From positions 42,203 to 106,202 of the forward strand of contig NZ_JAMQBK010000017.1 in the NCBI RefSeq assembly GCF_023701485.1: 64,000 nucleotides of DNA. Direction: 5' to 3'. This document shows positions 55,600 to 64,000 of the stretch, piece by piece. Source of the stretch: Aporhodopirellula aestuarii (GTDB taxonomy: Bacteria; Planctomycetota; Planctomycetia; Pirellulales; Pirellulaceae). How positions within the stretch are numbered: position 1 is the stretch's first letter; the number at the start of each line of letters is the position of its first letter. The notes beneath the pieces are model-generated. The model saw only the letters and a list, made by a program, of their open reading frames with translations. It was not told where the DNA came from and made no database searches. A program made the position numbers and the translations under genes.

Positions 55600-57879
55600 A
55601 TGGAAACCTGCAAAAACATTCTCGGAATCGTTGGCTTGGTCGGTGCATTGCTGGCCTGCACACACGCGAGTTCGTCCGCAGCCGACGGCTCTCGACGATT
55701 TGCCCACTCGGACAGCGACAAGCGGTATCTCCACCACATCGATCTATACGATCTCAACAACCGCAAGATCACGCCGGATTCCGATCAACCGTATTCGCCG
55801 AAGAACACGTGTGGCCGCTGCCACGATTTTGAGACGATCTCGCACGGTTGGCACTTCAACGCCTTTCGCAGCCACACACTTCGCGCAAACGCCGAGGATT
55901 CTGCAACCGCCAAATCCGATGATGATTTGGAACACGCGCACAACGAAACGGTTTTCGATGGACGCCCTGGTGAGCCGTGGATTTGGACGGATGAGCGAAC
56001 CGGCACGCAACTTCCGCTGAGCTATCGCGTCTGGCCTGGCCGATTCAACCCAGAGTCGGTTGGGATCTCCGAATTGGAAATGGTTCGCCAGTTCGGCGGG
56101 CGACTGCCCGGTGGCGGAGCCGGTTCACGCGACGAACGCCCCCAGGCTGCCGAGCCGAGCGACGACGCGGCGCCGTCACGGTGGGAATTGACCGGTGATC
56201 TCGAAGTCGATTGCATGATCTGCCACGCCGTGTCAGGAGCCTACGATTTCGAATTGCGACGCGATACGATCGGTTCCGAAAACTTTGCGTGGGCACCCAC
56301 AGCCGCCCTGCGATTGGGTGAAATTGAAGGTGCGATCGCGAGATTGAAAGAGGGCACGGATCCTGACGATCCGAAGATCCAATCGAAGCTCCCCAAAGTC
56401 AAATACGACGCCACGCGTTTCGGACCCGACGGCACGGTCTTCATGGACCTTGTCCGTCACGTCGAAAACAATGCCTGTTACCAATGTCATAGTCAACGAA
56501 CCGTGACCGATGGTGTCGGTATCGACGAGCATTTTGTTCACGACACGGACGTTCACTTGCGTGCCGGAATGAAATGCACCGATTGTCACCGCAATGGAAT
56601 CGATCATCAAATCGTTCGTGGATTCGAAGGTGAACCGCACTCCGAATCATTCGCTTCGATGACGACATTGAACTGCGTCGGCTGTCACTTGGGGACGGAT
56701 TTCTATCTCGACGAAGAGGAAGCCGAACGGTCGGTAACGCAGCGTGAGATCACGAACCGGCCGGGACGGATGGGTGCACCGATGCCGATGCACGAAGGTC
56801 TTCCGCCGCTTCACTTTGAAAAACTGACTTGCACGGCTTGCCACAGCGGCCCGGTGCCGACGACGGCTGCCAAAGGTTTGATGACGTCGCTGTCGCATGG
56901 CTTGGGTGACAAAGCTCACCGAACGGGCAGCGAATTGCCATCAATCCGTGGGCCGCTGTTCATTCCCGATCAACCCATGTCCAACGCACACTCGGACGTC
57001 GGCGATTCTGATTTGGGCGAAACACACGCGTCGCGAGTCACGGTGGCTCGCGGAATGTGGCCTGCGTATTGGGGTGAGATTCGAGACGGCAAGGTCATAC
57101 CGCTGTCGCCCGAGAAAGTTTACGCGGCGACTCGACGGACTCTGCGGGTGCGGCGTGGATTCATCGAAGAAATCAGCAAGCCGAAACTCTCGTCCAAACA
57201 ACTCGTCGAGGCTCTCGGCGATGACCGCGCAAAAATAGATGCCAGCGAGTACACACCCGAGGAAACCGCGAAGGTCGATGCGATGCAGTTTGAGGCGGGC
57301 AGTGCGTTGTTTAACGAGCGAGTCTCAGCTTCGCTCGAAGCGATCGAAAAGGAGCTCGGTATCGAGCAAGCGGTTTACGTTTCAACGGGAGCGGTCTACG
57401 CCCGAGCGGAACCCAAAGCTGCTGAAGAAAATGCCGAAGACGCTGCGACAACCGATGACGAGGATGCCGCCGATCCGGCGAATTTGCTGCGTGAGATTTC
57501 TGTCGACAATCCGGATGCGGTCTCAATGGTTTCCTGGCCGATGGCACACAATGTACGGCCGGCCGGTTGGTCGCTCGGTGCGACTGGGTGTTTGGAGTGT
57601 CACGCCAACGACGGTTTGATCTTTGCATCTACGGTGACTCCTCAGGGGCCGGCGCCGAAGGCGGGCGAGGCGGCGTCGATGGCCAGTCTGCAGGGGCTTG
57701 CCGAGGGGGACCGACAGGTTTGGAACCAAATGTTTGGGGGACGGAAGTTGTACAAGGCACTCGTTGCCGTTTCGCTCGCGGTGCTCGCATTACTGATGCT
57801 CGCCGGATTTGCCACGGCCGTCGGTCGGTCCGGAAACGGTTCGTCGGGTTCGGAATCACCATCAGGGAGGGCCGCGTGA
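55600..57879 (+). CDS. Seven-heme exported cytochrome c with C-terminal membrane anchor
   Basis: This 759-residue protein has a signal peptide (NILGIVGLVGALLACTHASS) and seven CxxCH motifs: CGRCH, CMICH, CYQCH, CTDCH, CVGCH, CTACH and CLECH. Near the C-terminus a helix (LYKALVAVSLAVLALLMLAG) anchors it. It should carry electrons in the periplasm. The heme motifs are widely spaced, unlike NapC-type proteins, and no assigned enzyme family fits by eye. Spacer segments contain acidic runs and a low-complexity Ala/Glu/Asp stretch near residue 610. It overlaps the next gene by one base, which argues for a complex of the two. Confidence 0.9.
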   Translation: METCKNILGIVGLVGALLACTHASSSAADGSRRFAHSDSDKRYLHHIDLYDLNNRKITPDSDQPYSPKNTCGRCHDFETISHGWHFNAFRSHTLRANAEDSATAKSDDDLEHAHNETVFDGRPGEPWIWTDERTGTQLPLSYRVWPGRFNPESVGISELEMVRQFGGRLPGGGAGSRDERPQAAEPSDDAAPSRWELTGDLEVDCMICHAVSGAYDFELRRDTIGSENFAWAPTAALRLGEIEGAIARLKEGTDPDDPKIQSKLPKVKYDATRFGPDGTVFMDLVRHVENNACYQCHSQRTVTDGVGIDEHFVHDTDVHLRAGMKCTDCHRNGIDHQIVRGFEGEPHSESFASMTTLNCVGCHLGTDFYLDEEEAERSVTQREITNRPGRMGAPMPMHEGLPPLHFEKLTCTACHSGPVPTTAAKGLMTSLSHGLGDKAHRTGSELPSIRGPLFIPDQPMSNAHSDVGDSDLGETHASRVTVARGMWPAYWGEIRDGKVIPLSPEKVYAATRRTLRVRRGFIEEISKPKLSSKQLVEALGDDRAKIDASEYTPEETAKVDAMQFEAGSALFNERVSASLEAIEKELGIEQAVYVSTGAVYARAEPKAAEENAEDAATTDDEDAADPANLLREISVDNPDAVSMVSWPMAHNVRPAGWSLGATGCLECHANDGLIFASTVTPQGPAPKAGEAASMASLQGLAEGDRQVWNQMFGGRKLYKALVAVSLAVLALLMLAGFATAVGRSGNGSSGSESPSGRAA

Positions 57880-58286
57880 TGTTCATTCTCGTTCGCCGAA
57901 TCTGTCTCGCCGTTGTACTGGTCGCCATCGTTGTCCTAGTCGGCACCTCATTGCCGACTTGGTGGGGCGGTCACTTCGGCGGCTATCGTCTGCTCGCACA
58001 CATGACCGCCAGTGGGATGGTGGTGGTGGGATTGCCGCTGTATGCCGTTCTCCGGTGGACGGATTGGTTGTCCGCGCCGCTGCCCTCGCGTGCTTCCACG
58101 TGGACGTTTTGGGCGTTAGTGTTCACCGGATTCTTGACGATTGCGAGCATGTTTGCTTGCATGCTGCCGTCTACCACGACGCCATGGATGGTGACGCTGA
58201 TCGATTTCCACGGTTGGATCGGGGCAACGATGGCGGTCGCCGCGATCGCTCACCTGATCACTTGCCGACGCGTGGCTGCCGCGTAA
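57879..58286 (+). CDS. Four-helix membrane protein, possible cytochrome-b-like partner
   Basis: The ATG at 57879 overlaps the cytochrome stop (TGATG), with GGGAGG nine bases upstream. The 135 residues contain four hydrophobic helices. Histidines placed in or near helices (LLAHMTASGM, LIDFHGWIG, AAIAHLITC) could ligate heme b. It may pass electrons between the quinone pool and the multiheme cytochrome. That is inference from size, histidines and gene coupling; no family was recognised with certainty. Confidence 0.65.
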   Translation: MFILVRRICLAVVLVAIVVLVGTSLPTWWGGHFGGYRLLAHMTASGMVVVGLPLYAVLRWTDWLSAPLPSRASTWTFWALVFTGFLTIASMFACMLPSTTTPWMVTLIDFHGWIGATMAVAAIAHLITCRRVAAA

Positions 58287-58288
58287 GT

Positions 58289-59770
58289 TCATACCGGCGA
58301 TTTCGCTCGGCTCATCTTTTCCGCGTCTTGACGGATGCCCTTGACCATCGTCGGAAAGACGAAAAAGTGCAGCGGCCAGACGGAATACCAATACGCGAGC
58401 CCTAGCAATCCGCGTGGGCGAAAGCGTGCCGTTTGCACGAGATGGGAACTGTCATCTCCTCGGGGCCCGACGCGAAATTCAAGCTCGGCTTCACCGGGTA
58501 AACGCATTTCAGCCCGCAGACGCAACCATCGGCCGCGTTCGTATCCGCTCACCCGCCAAAAGTCGACCACTTCGCCGTACGAAAGTGTCTCCGGGTGTCG
58601 CCGACCCCGACGAAGTCCTGGGCCGCCGATGCACTTGTCCAATACACCACGCATCCACCACAACCAATCCGCACCCCAATACCCATAACTGCCTCCGATC
58701 CGCGACAAAGCGGCGAAGGTTTCGTCTGTGCTAGCCCGAATGTCGGCCGATCGAACGTCGTCAAAGACAGTCCCGCCCGACCACTGAGGATCGCCCGGCA
58801 TTTCCCCCGCCATCGACCACCGCGTTTCGATGTCGCCGTCCTCTAACTTGCCAACCGCCGCGTCGATCGCTTCTCGCACGTCGAAAAGCGGTCCGGGCAT
58901 TAAGTTCTGAGCGTCATCGTTTCGACAGACAGTCCGGTTTCGAAGTCCTTCGGCGAGCGGCCTTGCGATCCGAGCATTCACCGGCGTGACGAGAGAAATC
59001 CAAGCCGAACTTAACCGTGGCGTCAGCACCGGAACCGGCAAAATGATTCGGCGTCGCAACCCCAAGGATTTAGCCATGATCTGCATCAGTTCTTGGTACG
59101 AATAGATGTCCAGCCCGCCGATGTCGATCGTACGCCCGGCCGTCTCGGGCACGTCGACGCATTCGACTAGGTATCGCAGCACGTCGCGAATCGCGATCGG
59201 TTGGGTTTCCATCTTCACCCACTTCGGCGTCACCATGATCGGTAATCGCTCGACCAAATAACGCAGGATTTCAAACGAGGCCGAACCGGAGCCGATAATC
59301 ATCGCGGCACGAAAAACTGTCGTGGCACACTCACTCGTGCGAAGAATGTCGGCCACCTCGCCACGGCTGCGAAGATGCAAACTCAGATTGGGGCCGAGTT
59401 CGCCGAGCCCTCCGAGATACATGATTCGTTTGCAAGTCGACCCTTTCAGCGCTTCGACAAATGTCGTTGCCAATTCGCGGTCTCGTTTCGCGTAGTCTCC
59501 GCCCGCGCTAATCATTGCGTGGACGAGATAGTAGGCCGCATCAGTACCTTCCACCGCCACCCGCACACGCTCGCGATCATCAAGGTTCCCTTGGACAATC
59601 TCCAATCGCTCGTGATCACACCAAGGAAACGCACGCAGTTTCTCGGGGCTGCGAACCAGGCAACGGACCACATACCCCTTTTCCAGAAGTTTCGGAACTA
59701 GGCGACCACCCACGTAACCGGTAGCGCCGCAAACGAGGATGTGTTTAGTAGGTTCGTGCGACAAGTTCAT
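58289..59770 (-). CDS. NAD(P)-binding SDR protein with C-terminal DUF2867
   Basis: This 493-residue protein starts at the ATG at 59770. The N-terminal Rossmann domain has ILVCGATGYVGGRLVPKLLE, VRCLVRSPEK and VEGTDAAYYLVHAM (an atypical extended SDR). The C-terminal half, with IGGSYGYWGADWLWWMRGVL, LDKCIGGPGLRRGR, VDFWRVSGYERG and LAYWYSVWPLHFFVF, is DUF2867. The pair is common in bacteria; its substrate is unknown. An upstream ATG at 59788 is an alternative. It converges on the small membrane-protein gene with 2 bp between stops. Confidence 0.88.
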   Translation of the reverse strand: MNLSHEPTKHILVCGATGYVGGRLVPKLLEKGYVVRCLVRSPEKLRAFPWCDHERLEIVQGNLDDRERVRVAVEGTDAAYYLVHAMISAGGDYAKRDRELATTFVEALKGSTCKRIMYLGGLGELGPNLSLHLRSRGEVADILRTSECATTVFRAAMIIGSGSASFEILRYLVERLPIMVTPKWVKMETQPIAIRDVLRYLVECVDVPETAGRTIDIGGLDIYSYQELMQIMAKSLGLRRRIILPVPVLTPRLSSAWISLVTPVNARIARPLAEGLRNRTVCRNDDAQNLMPGPLFDVREAIDAAVGKLEDGDIETRWSMAGEMPGDPQWSGGTVFDDVRSADIRASTDETFAALSRIGGSYGYWGADWLWWMRGVLDKCIGGPGLRRGRRHPETLSYGEVVDFWRVSGYERGRWLRLRAEMRLPGEAELEFRVGPRGDDSSHLVQTARFRPRGLLGLAYWYSVWPLHFFVFPTMVKGIRQDAEKMSRAKSPV

Positions 59771-59878
59771 TCCAAACGAGAAAGGCATCGAGGACCAACA
59801 CGGCATTGTCCATGCATGGCAACAATAAGGGCCGCGCCGACGCACCCCACGCCCAGTCGAACACGCTGAATCAATCTG

Positions 59879-60469
59879 CTAAACGGCTTTGCTGGTTGGC
59901 AACTTGGATGCCAACAGGCCACGAATGCGGTCCGCATCGTCGGAACGTTTCAGCGTCGTGTCGGGAATCCAGTGAATAATTTGCGGGCCTCGATAAAGTA
60001 AAACGCCATCACGAAAAAACACCGCTCTCGTGAACGCAGACCACTTCACTAACGCTTCTTCGATCTCCGATATCGCTCGAAGACCTTCATCAGAGAGTTC
60101 CACACTTTGTTCGGTATCGCAGATTGGGGTTTTTCGAAAGCGATATTTCGTCAACCGTTCGTCAAGCGAGCGGATGGATGCTAACACCACCGCAGCCACC
60201 AAGAACATGCACGCGCTGATGTAGTTCGCCTGATACAACTCGGAAGCGGCCACGACAAGAAACAAGATGACCATCGGTGTTCGCAAGCGACGCATTCGAC
60301 GATGAAGCACGTTTTGCGACCGAAAACGAGCGAGAGTGTCGACCAAGTGCTGAGGTGTGAATACGAATCGCGACACAACCGGCTCACCCGTCGTTTCAAC
60401 GGCAGCGTTCATGGCTGGCGATTTCAAACGTGGCGGCTCATACGGGTTCGTATCTTCTATCGTCGGCAT
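59879..60469 (-). CDS. YcxB-like membrane protein
   Basis: This 196-residue protein begins MPTIEDTNPYEPPRLKSP; the NPYEPP box near the N-terminus is frequent in planctomycete membrane proteins. Two hydrophobic helices (PMVILFLVVAASELY and ISACMFLVAAVVLASI) are followed by a soluble part with VKWSAFTRAVFFRDGVLLYR and HWIPDTTL, typical of the YcxB-like domain (PF14317). Function is unknown. The ATG at 60469 is chosen over the longer frame because of the NPYEPP position. Confidence 0.75.
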   Translation of the reverse strand: MPTIEDTNPYEPPRLKSPAMNAAVETTGEPVVSRFVFTPQHLVDTLARFRSQNVLHRRMRRLRTPMVILFLVVAASELYQANYISACMFLVAAVVLASIRSLDERLTKYRFRKTPICDTEQSVELSDEGLRAISEIEEALVKWSAFTRAVFFRDGVLLYRGPQIIHWIPDTTLKRSDDADRIRGLLASKLPTSKAV

Positions 60470-60931
60470 TGACTCACGCTCGCAATCGCATTGATGCCAA
60501 GATCGTCTGCAGTGAAAATCCAGTAGCCTCACGCGAGGCCACTCTGGTGGGTGACGCAGTCCTCTTTCAGTCTACCGCTGCGCACGCCGGCATGCTTGCC
60601 TTTCGTTGTATTGGCGTGCGATTTCGAAGCCGAGATCCTGTATCTCGCATTTGGTTCGAGTTGCACTCACACATCAATCTGTTCCGGGGCCCGCCACGGA
60701 TGCGCATTTAAGCGAGTATGAGGGGGCGAAAAGCGACATGAGTCTACCAGCCCCAATCGATCAATGCGAGCAAGTAGACCTCCCGATTGCTGGGGGGAGT
60801 CCATGTCGATCCGCTGGATGCGGGTGCGAAAGTTGAAGCCTTCACAGATCCACTCGTTATGATGGAGGGCTTTCCGTGTTCCAACTCCGTTCCCGTGAAA
60901 CCCTCTCGTCCATTATTGGGAAGTGCATTTG
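60470..60931. other. Divergent intergenic region
   Basis: The 462 bp separate the YcxB-like and PQQ-propeller genes. Short open frames here have no recognisable content. No operator or repeat was seen. Confidence 0.5.
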
Positions 60932-62398
60932 ATGATCGTTAGAGTGTTCTTGCCCGCCTTCGCGTTGTTCTCGCTGCTAGTCGGCAGTTTATCGGTGGTA
61001 GCGCAAGAGAGCGTGCCTGGCGAGTACCGACATTGGACGACAAGCGACGGTACCCGCAGTACCGTTCGTTTAAAACTGGTCGACGAACGAGACGGTCACG
61101 TGCAGCTCCAGCGCGAAGACAACTCAAAACTCGTTGTGATGCCCCTGACACGTTTATCCGTGGCAGATCGTCGATATCTAAGCGAGCGAAACGCTGCTTC
61201 GCCCACCCCCACGGCGACCAGCGATTGGCCACAATGGCGAGGTCCAAATCGAGACGGCAAGAGCCCGGCGACGGGATTGCCGACGCAGTGGGACGCCGAA
61301 GGACCACGGTTGATTTGGACCATTTCCGGATTGGGGGAAGGATATTCCACGCCCGCGGTCGTCGGGGACACGGTTTACGTTTTGGGGACTCGCGCCAACG
61401 AGGAATACATTTTTGCAAGGAATTTCGATGACGGAAATGGGATCTGGGAATCTAGGGTCGGTACGAAATCAGGCGGTGGAGGATTCCCGGGACCAAAGGG
61501 GACACCCGCTGTCGAAGATGGACGCATCTATGCGATCGGAAGTGACGGTACGCTGGTTTGTGTGAATCAACGTGACGGCTCACCGGTTTGGAAGAAAAGT
61601 TTTAAACGAGACTTTGGCGGTGAACACGGACATTGGGAGTATGCAGAGTCGCCACTTATCGATGGTGACAAAGTGATTTGCACCCCCGGTGGTAATTCTG
61701 GCTGCGTCGTTGCGCTGCGAAAGGACAACGGTGCGCCGATTTGGAGTTCTCCAGTCGGTCGAGTGATGGGCGGTGACTTCGCTCGCGCCGGATACGCATC
61801 GACGATCGTCGCGACGATTGCTGGCACGAAGCAATACATCGCGTTCTTGCACGGTGGTGTTGTTGGTGTTGACGCCGCGCGAGGAACGCCACTTTGGCAT
61901 TATGATGCGCCCGCGAACGGCACTGCCAATTGCTCCACTCCAGTCGTTGAAGGTGACAGCGTTTTTGCCGCTAGCGCGTACGGAACAGGCGGCGGTAAAG
62001 CACGTGTCGCGAAACGTGGTAGTAGTTGGAACGTCAGCGAAGAGTTTTTCGTGAAGAAAATGGAGAGTCATCACGGTGGTTTCGTGTTGCACGAAGGTTA
62101 TATCTACGGAACCAACAATAGCGTCTTGATGTGTCTGGACTGGGACACCGGAGCGGTCAAATGGCAAGATCGCTGCGTCGGAAAAGGTTCGATCACCTAT
62201 GCCGACGGGCACTTGTATGTTCGAGGCGAACGTGGTGAGGTCGCTTTGGTCGAGGCCACGCCAAGCGGCTATCGTGAAAAAGGACGCTTCACCCAGCCTT
62301 ACCGCAGTGACAAGAACGCATGGGCTCATCCGGTCATCGCCGGCAACCGTCTCTACCTCCACGACCATGACCGGTTGCTGTGTTATGAACTCAAATAG
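60932..62398 (+). CDS. Exported SHD1 plus PQQ-type beta-propeller protein
   Basis: The ATG at 60932 (GGGAAG eight bases before) gives 488 residues with a signal peptide (RVFLPAFALFSLLVGSLSVV). Residues about 26-80 form an SHD1-like domain (WTTSDGTRSTVRLKLVDERD, LVVMPLTRLSVADRRYL), a planctomycete hallmark. The rest is a PQQ-type propeller: DWPQWRGPNRDGKSPATGLP, LGEGYSTPAVVGDTVYVLG and repeated blades such as GRIYAIGSDGTLVCVNQRDG. There is no dehydrogenase active-site set, so it probably scaffolds or senses rather than oxidises alcohols. Confidence 0.9.
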   Translation: MIVRVFLPAFALFSLLVGSLSVVAQESVPGEYRHWTTSDGTRSTVRLKLVDERDGHVQLQREDNSKLVVMPLTRLSVADRRYLSERNAASPTPTATSDWPQWRGPNRDGKSPATGLPTQWDAEGPRLIWTISGLGEGYSTPAVVGDTVYVLGTRANEEYIFARNFDDGNGIWESRVGTKSGGGGFPGPKGTPAVEDGRIYAIGSDGTLVCVNQRDGSPVWKKSFKRDFGGEHGHWEYAESPLIDGDKVICTPGGNSGCVVALRKDNGAPIWSSPVGRVMGGDFARAGYASTIVATIAGTKQYIAFLHGGVVGVDAARGTPLWHYDAPANGTANCSTPVVEGDSVFAASAYGTGGGKARVAKRGSSWNVSEEFFVKKMESHHGGFVLHEGYIYGTNNSVLMCLDWDTGAVKWQDRCVGKGSITYADGHLYVRGERGEVALVEATPSGYREKGRFTQPYRSDKNAWAHPVIAGNRLYLHDHDRLLCYELK

Positions 62399-62530
62399 AT
62401 GCGGGATTCGCAGTTGGTAAAGTCGAGTGGAGCGGATTAGGATCGTCCATCTGTTGAACCGGCTCGCTTGAATCCATTGAACTGAATCAGCGACCGACAA
62501 TACAACGAGGCTCCTGGAACAGAGTTACAC

Positions 62531-63619
62531 ATGCGCTATCATTTTTCCCTTCCTGCCGTTCTGTCGTTGGCTGCGATCGCATGCCTCGGGTGCCAGCCGC
62601 AGAGCGAACGCAATTCAGCGATTGCATTTGCCAACGGGCCAGAGCCCACAACGCCAATCGTCCCGAACCCTGAAGTTGCTGAACTCGGGGCCGTGAAGCC
62701 GTTGAGGAGTGAGCCGTTCCCGGTCGATTCATCGTCTGTCGAACCGACCTCGGCGGCTTTTGACTCGTCTGAGACGCGGTTTGACACGGGGAGTGCGGCG
62801 GAGGACGCTACGGTTCCTCCCGACATGCGACAAACGCATGAAGATCTCGACGCGACGCTGTGGATGCAAACTTCGGCTGAGTATGTCGCGTCCTGTCGGC
62901 AAGCGTTTCGTACCGCCGAAGAGCAACTGCTGACTGCGATCAATGTTCCCTCTTGGTCCGCCGATCTCATCCAGCAATCTGAACTCGCCGGACACCCGCC
63001 CGAAGCGACTCCGTTGCCAACGGCCGTGATTCTCGATATCGATGAAACGGTGCTCAACAATTCGCCCTATCAAGCACGTTTGATTCAACAGGACGGCGGC
63101 TTTCAGCTCAATTCATGGCACGAATGGGTCGAAGAGGCGGCGGCGGAAGCCGTGCCGGGGGCCCTCGAGTTTTTAGAGGCTGCCGAAGATGCAGGCGTGA
63201 CGGTGTTTTTTGTCACGAACCGACAGAACTCGGTTGAGAACGCAACGCGTCGGAATCTCGAATCGCTTGGGCTGAGCAAGAGGGACGCACCTGATCGAAT
63301 CCTCAGCAAGCAGGAGCGAGACGAGTGGACGTCGGACAAGTCGTCACGTCGCGCTCACATCGCGAAACGTTATCGCATTTTGCTTTTGATCGGCGACGAT
63401 CTGAACGATTTTGTTTCGATCGGAAACAAACCGACCGCACAAGCCCGTCGCGAGCTAGCGGTCGAGCATGCGGATTTGTGGGGCGTCAAATGGATCCAAT
63501 TGCCGAACGCCAGCTACGGCGGGTGGGAGCGTTCGCTCTACGACTGGAACGATGCTGCCGAAGATGCTCTGAAGTTACGTAAAAAGTACGAAGCACTGAG
63601 CGACGGACGGTCGGAATAG
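62531..63619 (+). CDS. Class-B/e(P4)-like acid phosphatase lipoprotein (HAD fold)
   Basis: This 362-residue protein has a lipoprotein signal ending in LGC (Cys21). A Ser/Glu-rich linker leads to the HAD phosphatase domain (PF03767 type). Present are an LDATLWMQTSAEYVASCRQA segment, AVILDIDETVLNNS (the DxDET nucleophile near residue 169), VFFVTNRQNSVENATRRNLE and LLLIGDDLNDF. Family members hydrolyse nucleotide monophosphates or other phosphate esters at the cell surface; e(P4) helps take up NAD-derived nucleosides. The exact substrate here is unknown. Confidence 0.9.
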   Translation: MRYHFSLPAVLSLAAIACLGCQPQSERNSAIAFANGPEPTTPIVPNPEVAELGAVKPLRSEPFPVDSSSVEPTSAAFDSSETRFDTGSAAEDATVPPDMRQTHEDLDATLWMQTSAEYVASCRQAFRTAEEQLLTAINVPSWSADLIQQSELAGHPPEATPLPTAVILDIDETVLNNSPYQARLIQQDGGFQLNSWHEWVEEAAAEAVPGALEFLEAAEDAGVTVFFVTNRQNSVENATRRNLESLGLSKRDAPDRILSKQERDEWTSDKSSRRAHIAKRYRILLLIGDDLNDFVSIGNKPTAQARRELAVEHADLWGVKWIQLPNASYGGWERSLYDWNDAAEDALKLRKKYEALSDGRSE

Positions 63620-63749
63620 ACTTGGTCCCAACCATCTGAGCAGGTAGTCAGGAATCGTTCGCGATTGGTTAGTCACGGTCGGGAGTCCGTGTATCCAGAA
63701 AAACAAACTGATGCGAGACGCTTGGGGCACCGGTTGATTAAGTGCTCTT

Positions 63750-63851
63750 CTTAGCGGAACGGCGCAAGCGGGCTGTTGTTTTAGTGAGCCGACGGCGCTA
63801 GCCGCGGGCCTAACGGCTAGAACGTGCCCGTTGGAGGCCCGCAGCTAGCGC
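63750..63851. repeat. Palindromic elements at the end of the window
   Basis: A partial copy of the dispersed element (GCGGAACGGCGCAAGC near 63756) is followed by a long hairpin: GCGCTAGCCGCGGGCC (63795-63810) pairs with 63836-63851 (one mismatch), and AACGG pairs with CCGTT inside. The rest of 63620-64000 shows no gene. Confidence 0.8.
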
Positions 63852-64000
63852 TTAGGTTTAGTCGCATTTTCTTGGCTAGTGTCCGACAAGTCAGTAAAAA
63901 GATTTTTGGTTGGGCATGTTAAGCAAGGAAGAGTTTAAGCTGCGAGCTGTGTAAGTTGGATTGGTTGTGGGTATTTGTAGGGGCAATCACGCCTTGGTTT

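Overview
The window looks like chromosomal DNA of a planctomycete, most likely a Rhodopirellula-like member of the Pirellulaceae. Four things point there: a DUF1501 gene next to a DUF1549/DUF1553 gene, two secreted proteins with the planctomycete N-terminal 'SLExRxxLT' motif, an SHD1 plus PQQ-propeller protein, and an 'NPYEPP' N-terminus. All assignments rest on reading the translated sequence; no database search was run.

Layout. 1-1332 is the 3' part of a SAM methyltransferase gene with a regulatory domain. 1459-7577 holds two minus-strand extracellular proteins, one built from 24-residue repeats and one from RTX-type calcium-binding repeats. 7619-8987 is a decayed Sde182/DUF1593 gene carrying an internal stop and a palindromic element. 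9046-14581 is a sulfur gene group: a divergent ArsR-rhodanese regulator, an MBL-rhodanese protein, a SoxB-like metallophosphoesterase, a DsrE protein and a thioredoxin. 14600-15173 holds a frameshifted integrase remnant beside tRNA-Leu(CAA), followed by four 116-bp tandem repeats. 15832-21909 is a TolC / ABC / HlyD export locus whose ATPase motifs are degenerate.

22357-31492 carries bioD and a carbon-nitrogen hydrolase with overlapping head-to-head starts, a Ppx/GppA phosphatase, a DUF6786 protein, a large Hsp70 and a Met/His-rich outer-membrane barrel. 31798-34485 is an NtrB/NtrC-like two-component pair. 34531-39528 holds DUF3124, a DASS anion transporter, an Rnk/GreA-type factor, a small membrane protein and nhaA. 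39581-45736 has the DUF1501/DUF1549 pair, a type-4 uracil-DNA glycosylase and der. 45958-54821 has an MscS channel, an operon of two M16 proteins with a large unknown protein, and miaB with a small membrane protein. 54898-63619 has a molybdenum-carrier-like protein, a seven-heme cytochrome c with a membrane partner, an SDR/DUF2867 protein, a YcxB-like protein, a PQQ-propeller protein and an e(P4)-like phosphatase lipoprotein.

A family of GC-rich palindromes (core GGAACGGCGCGAGCCGTCC) lies between genes across the window and once inside the broken Sde182 gene. The points most worth follow-up are the sulfur cluster with its unusual SoxB-like enzyme, the degenerate ABC exporter, the 72-bp protein repeat with its higher-order structure, and the unknown 708-residue protein co-transcribed with a catalytic/non-catalytic M16 pair.
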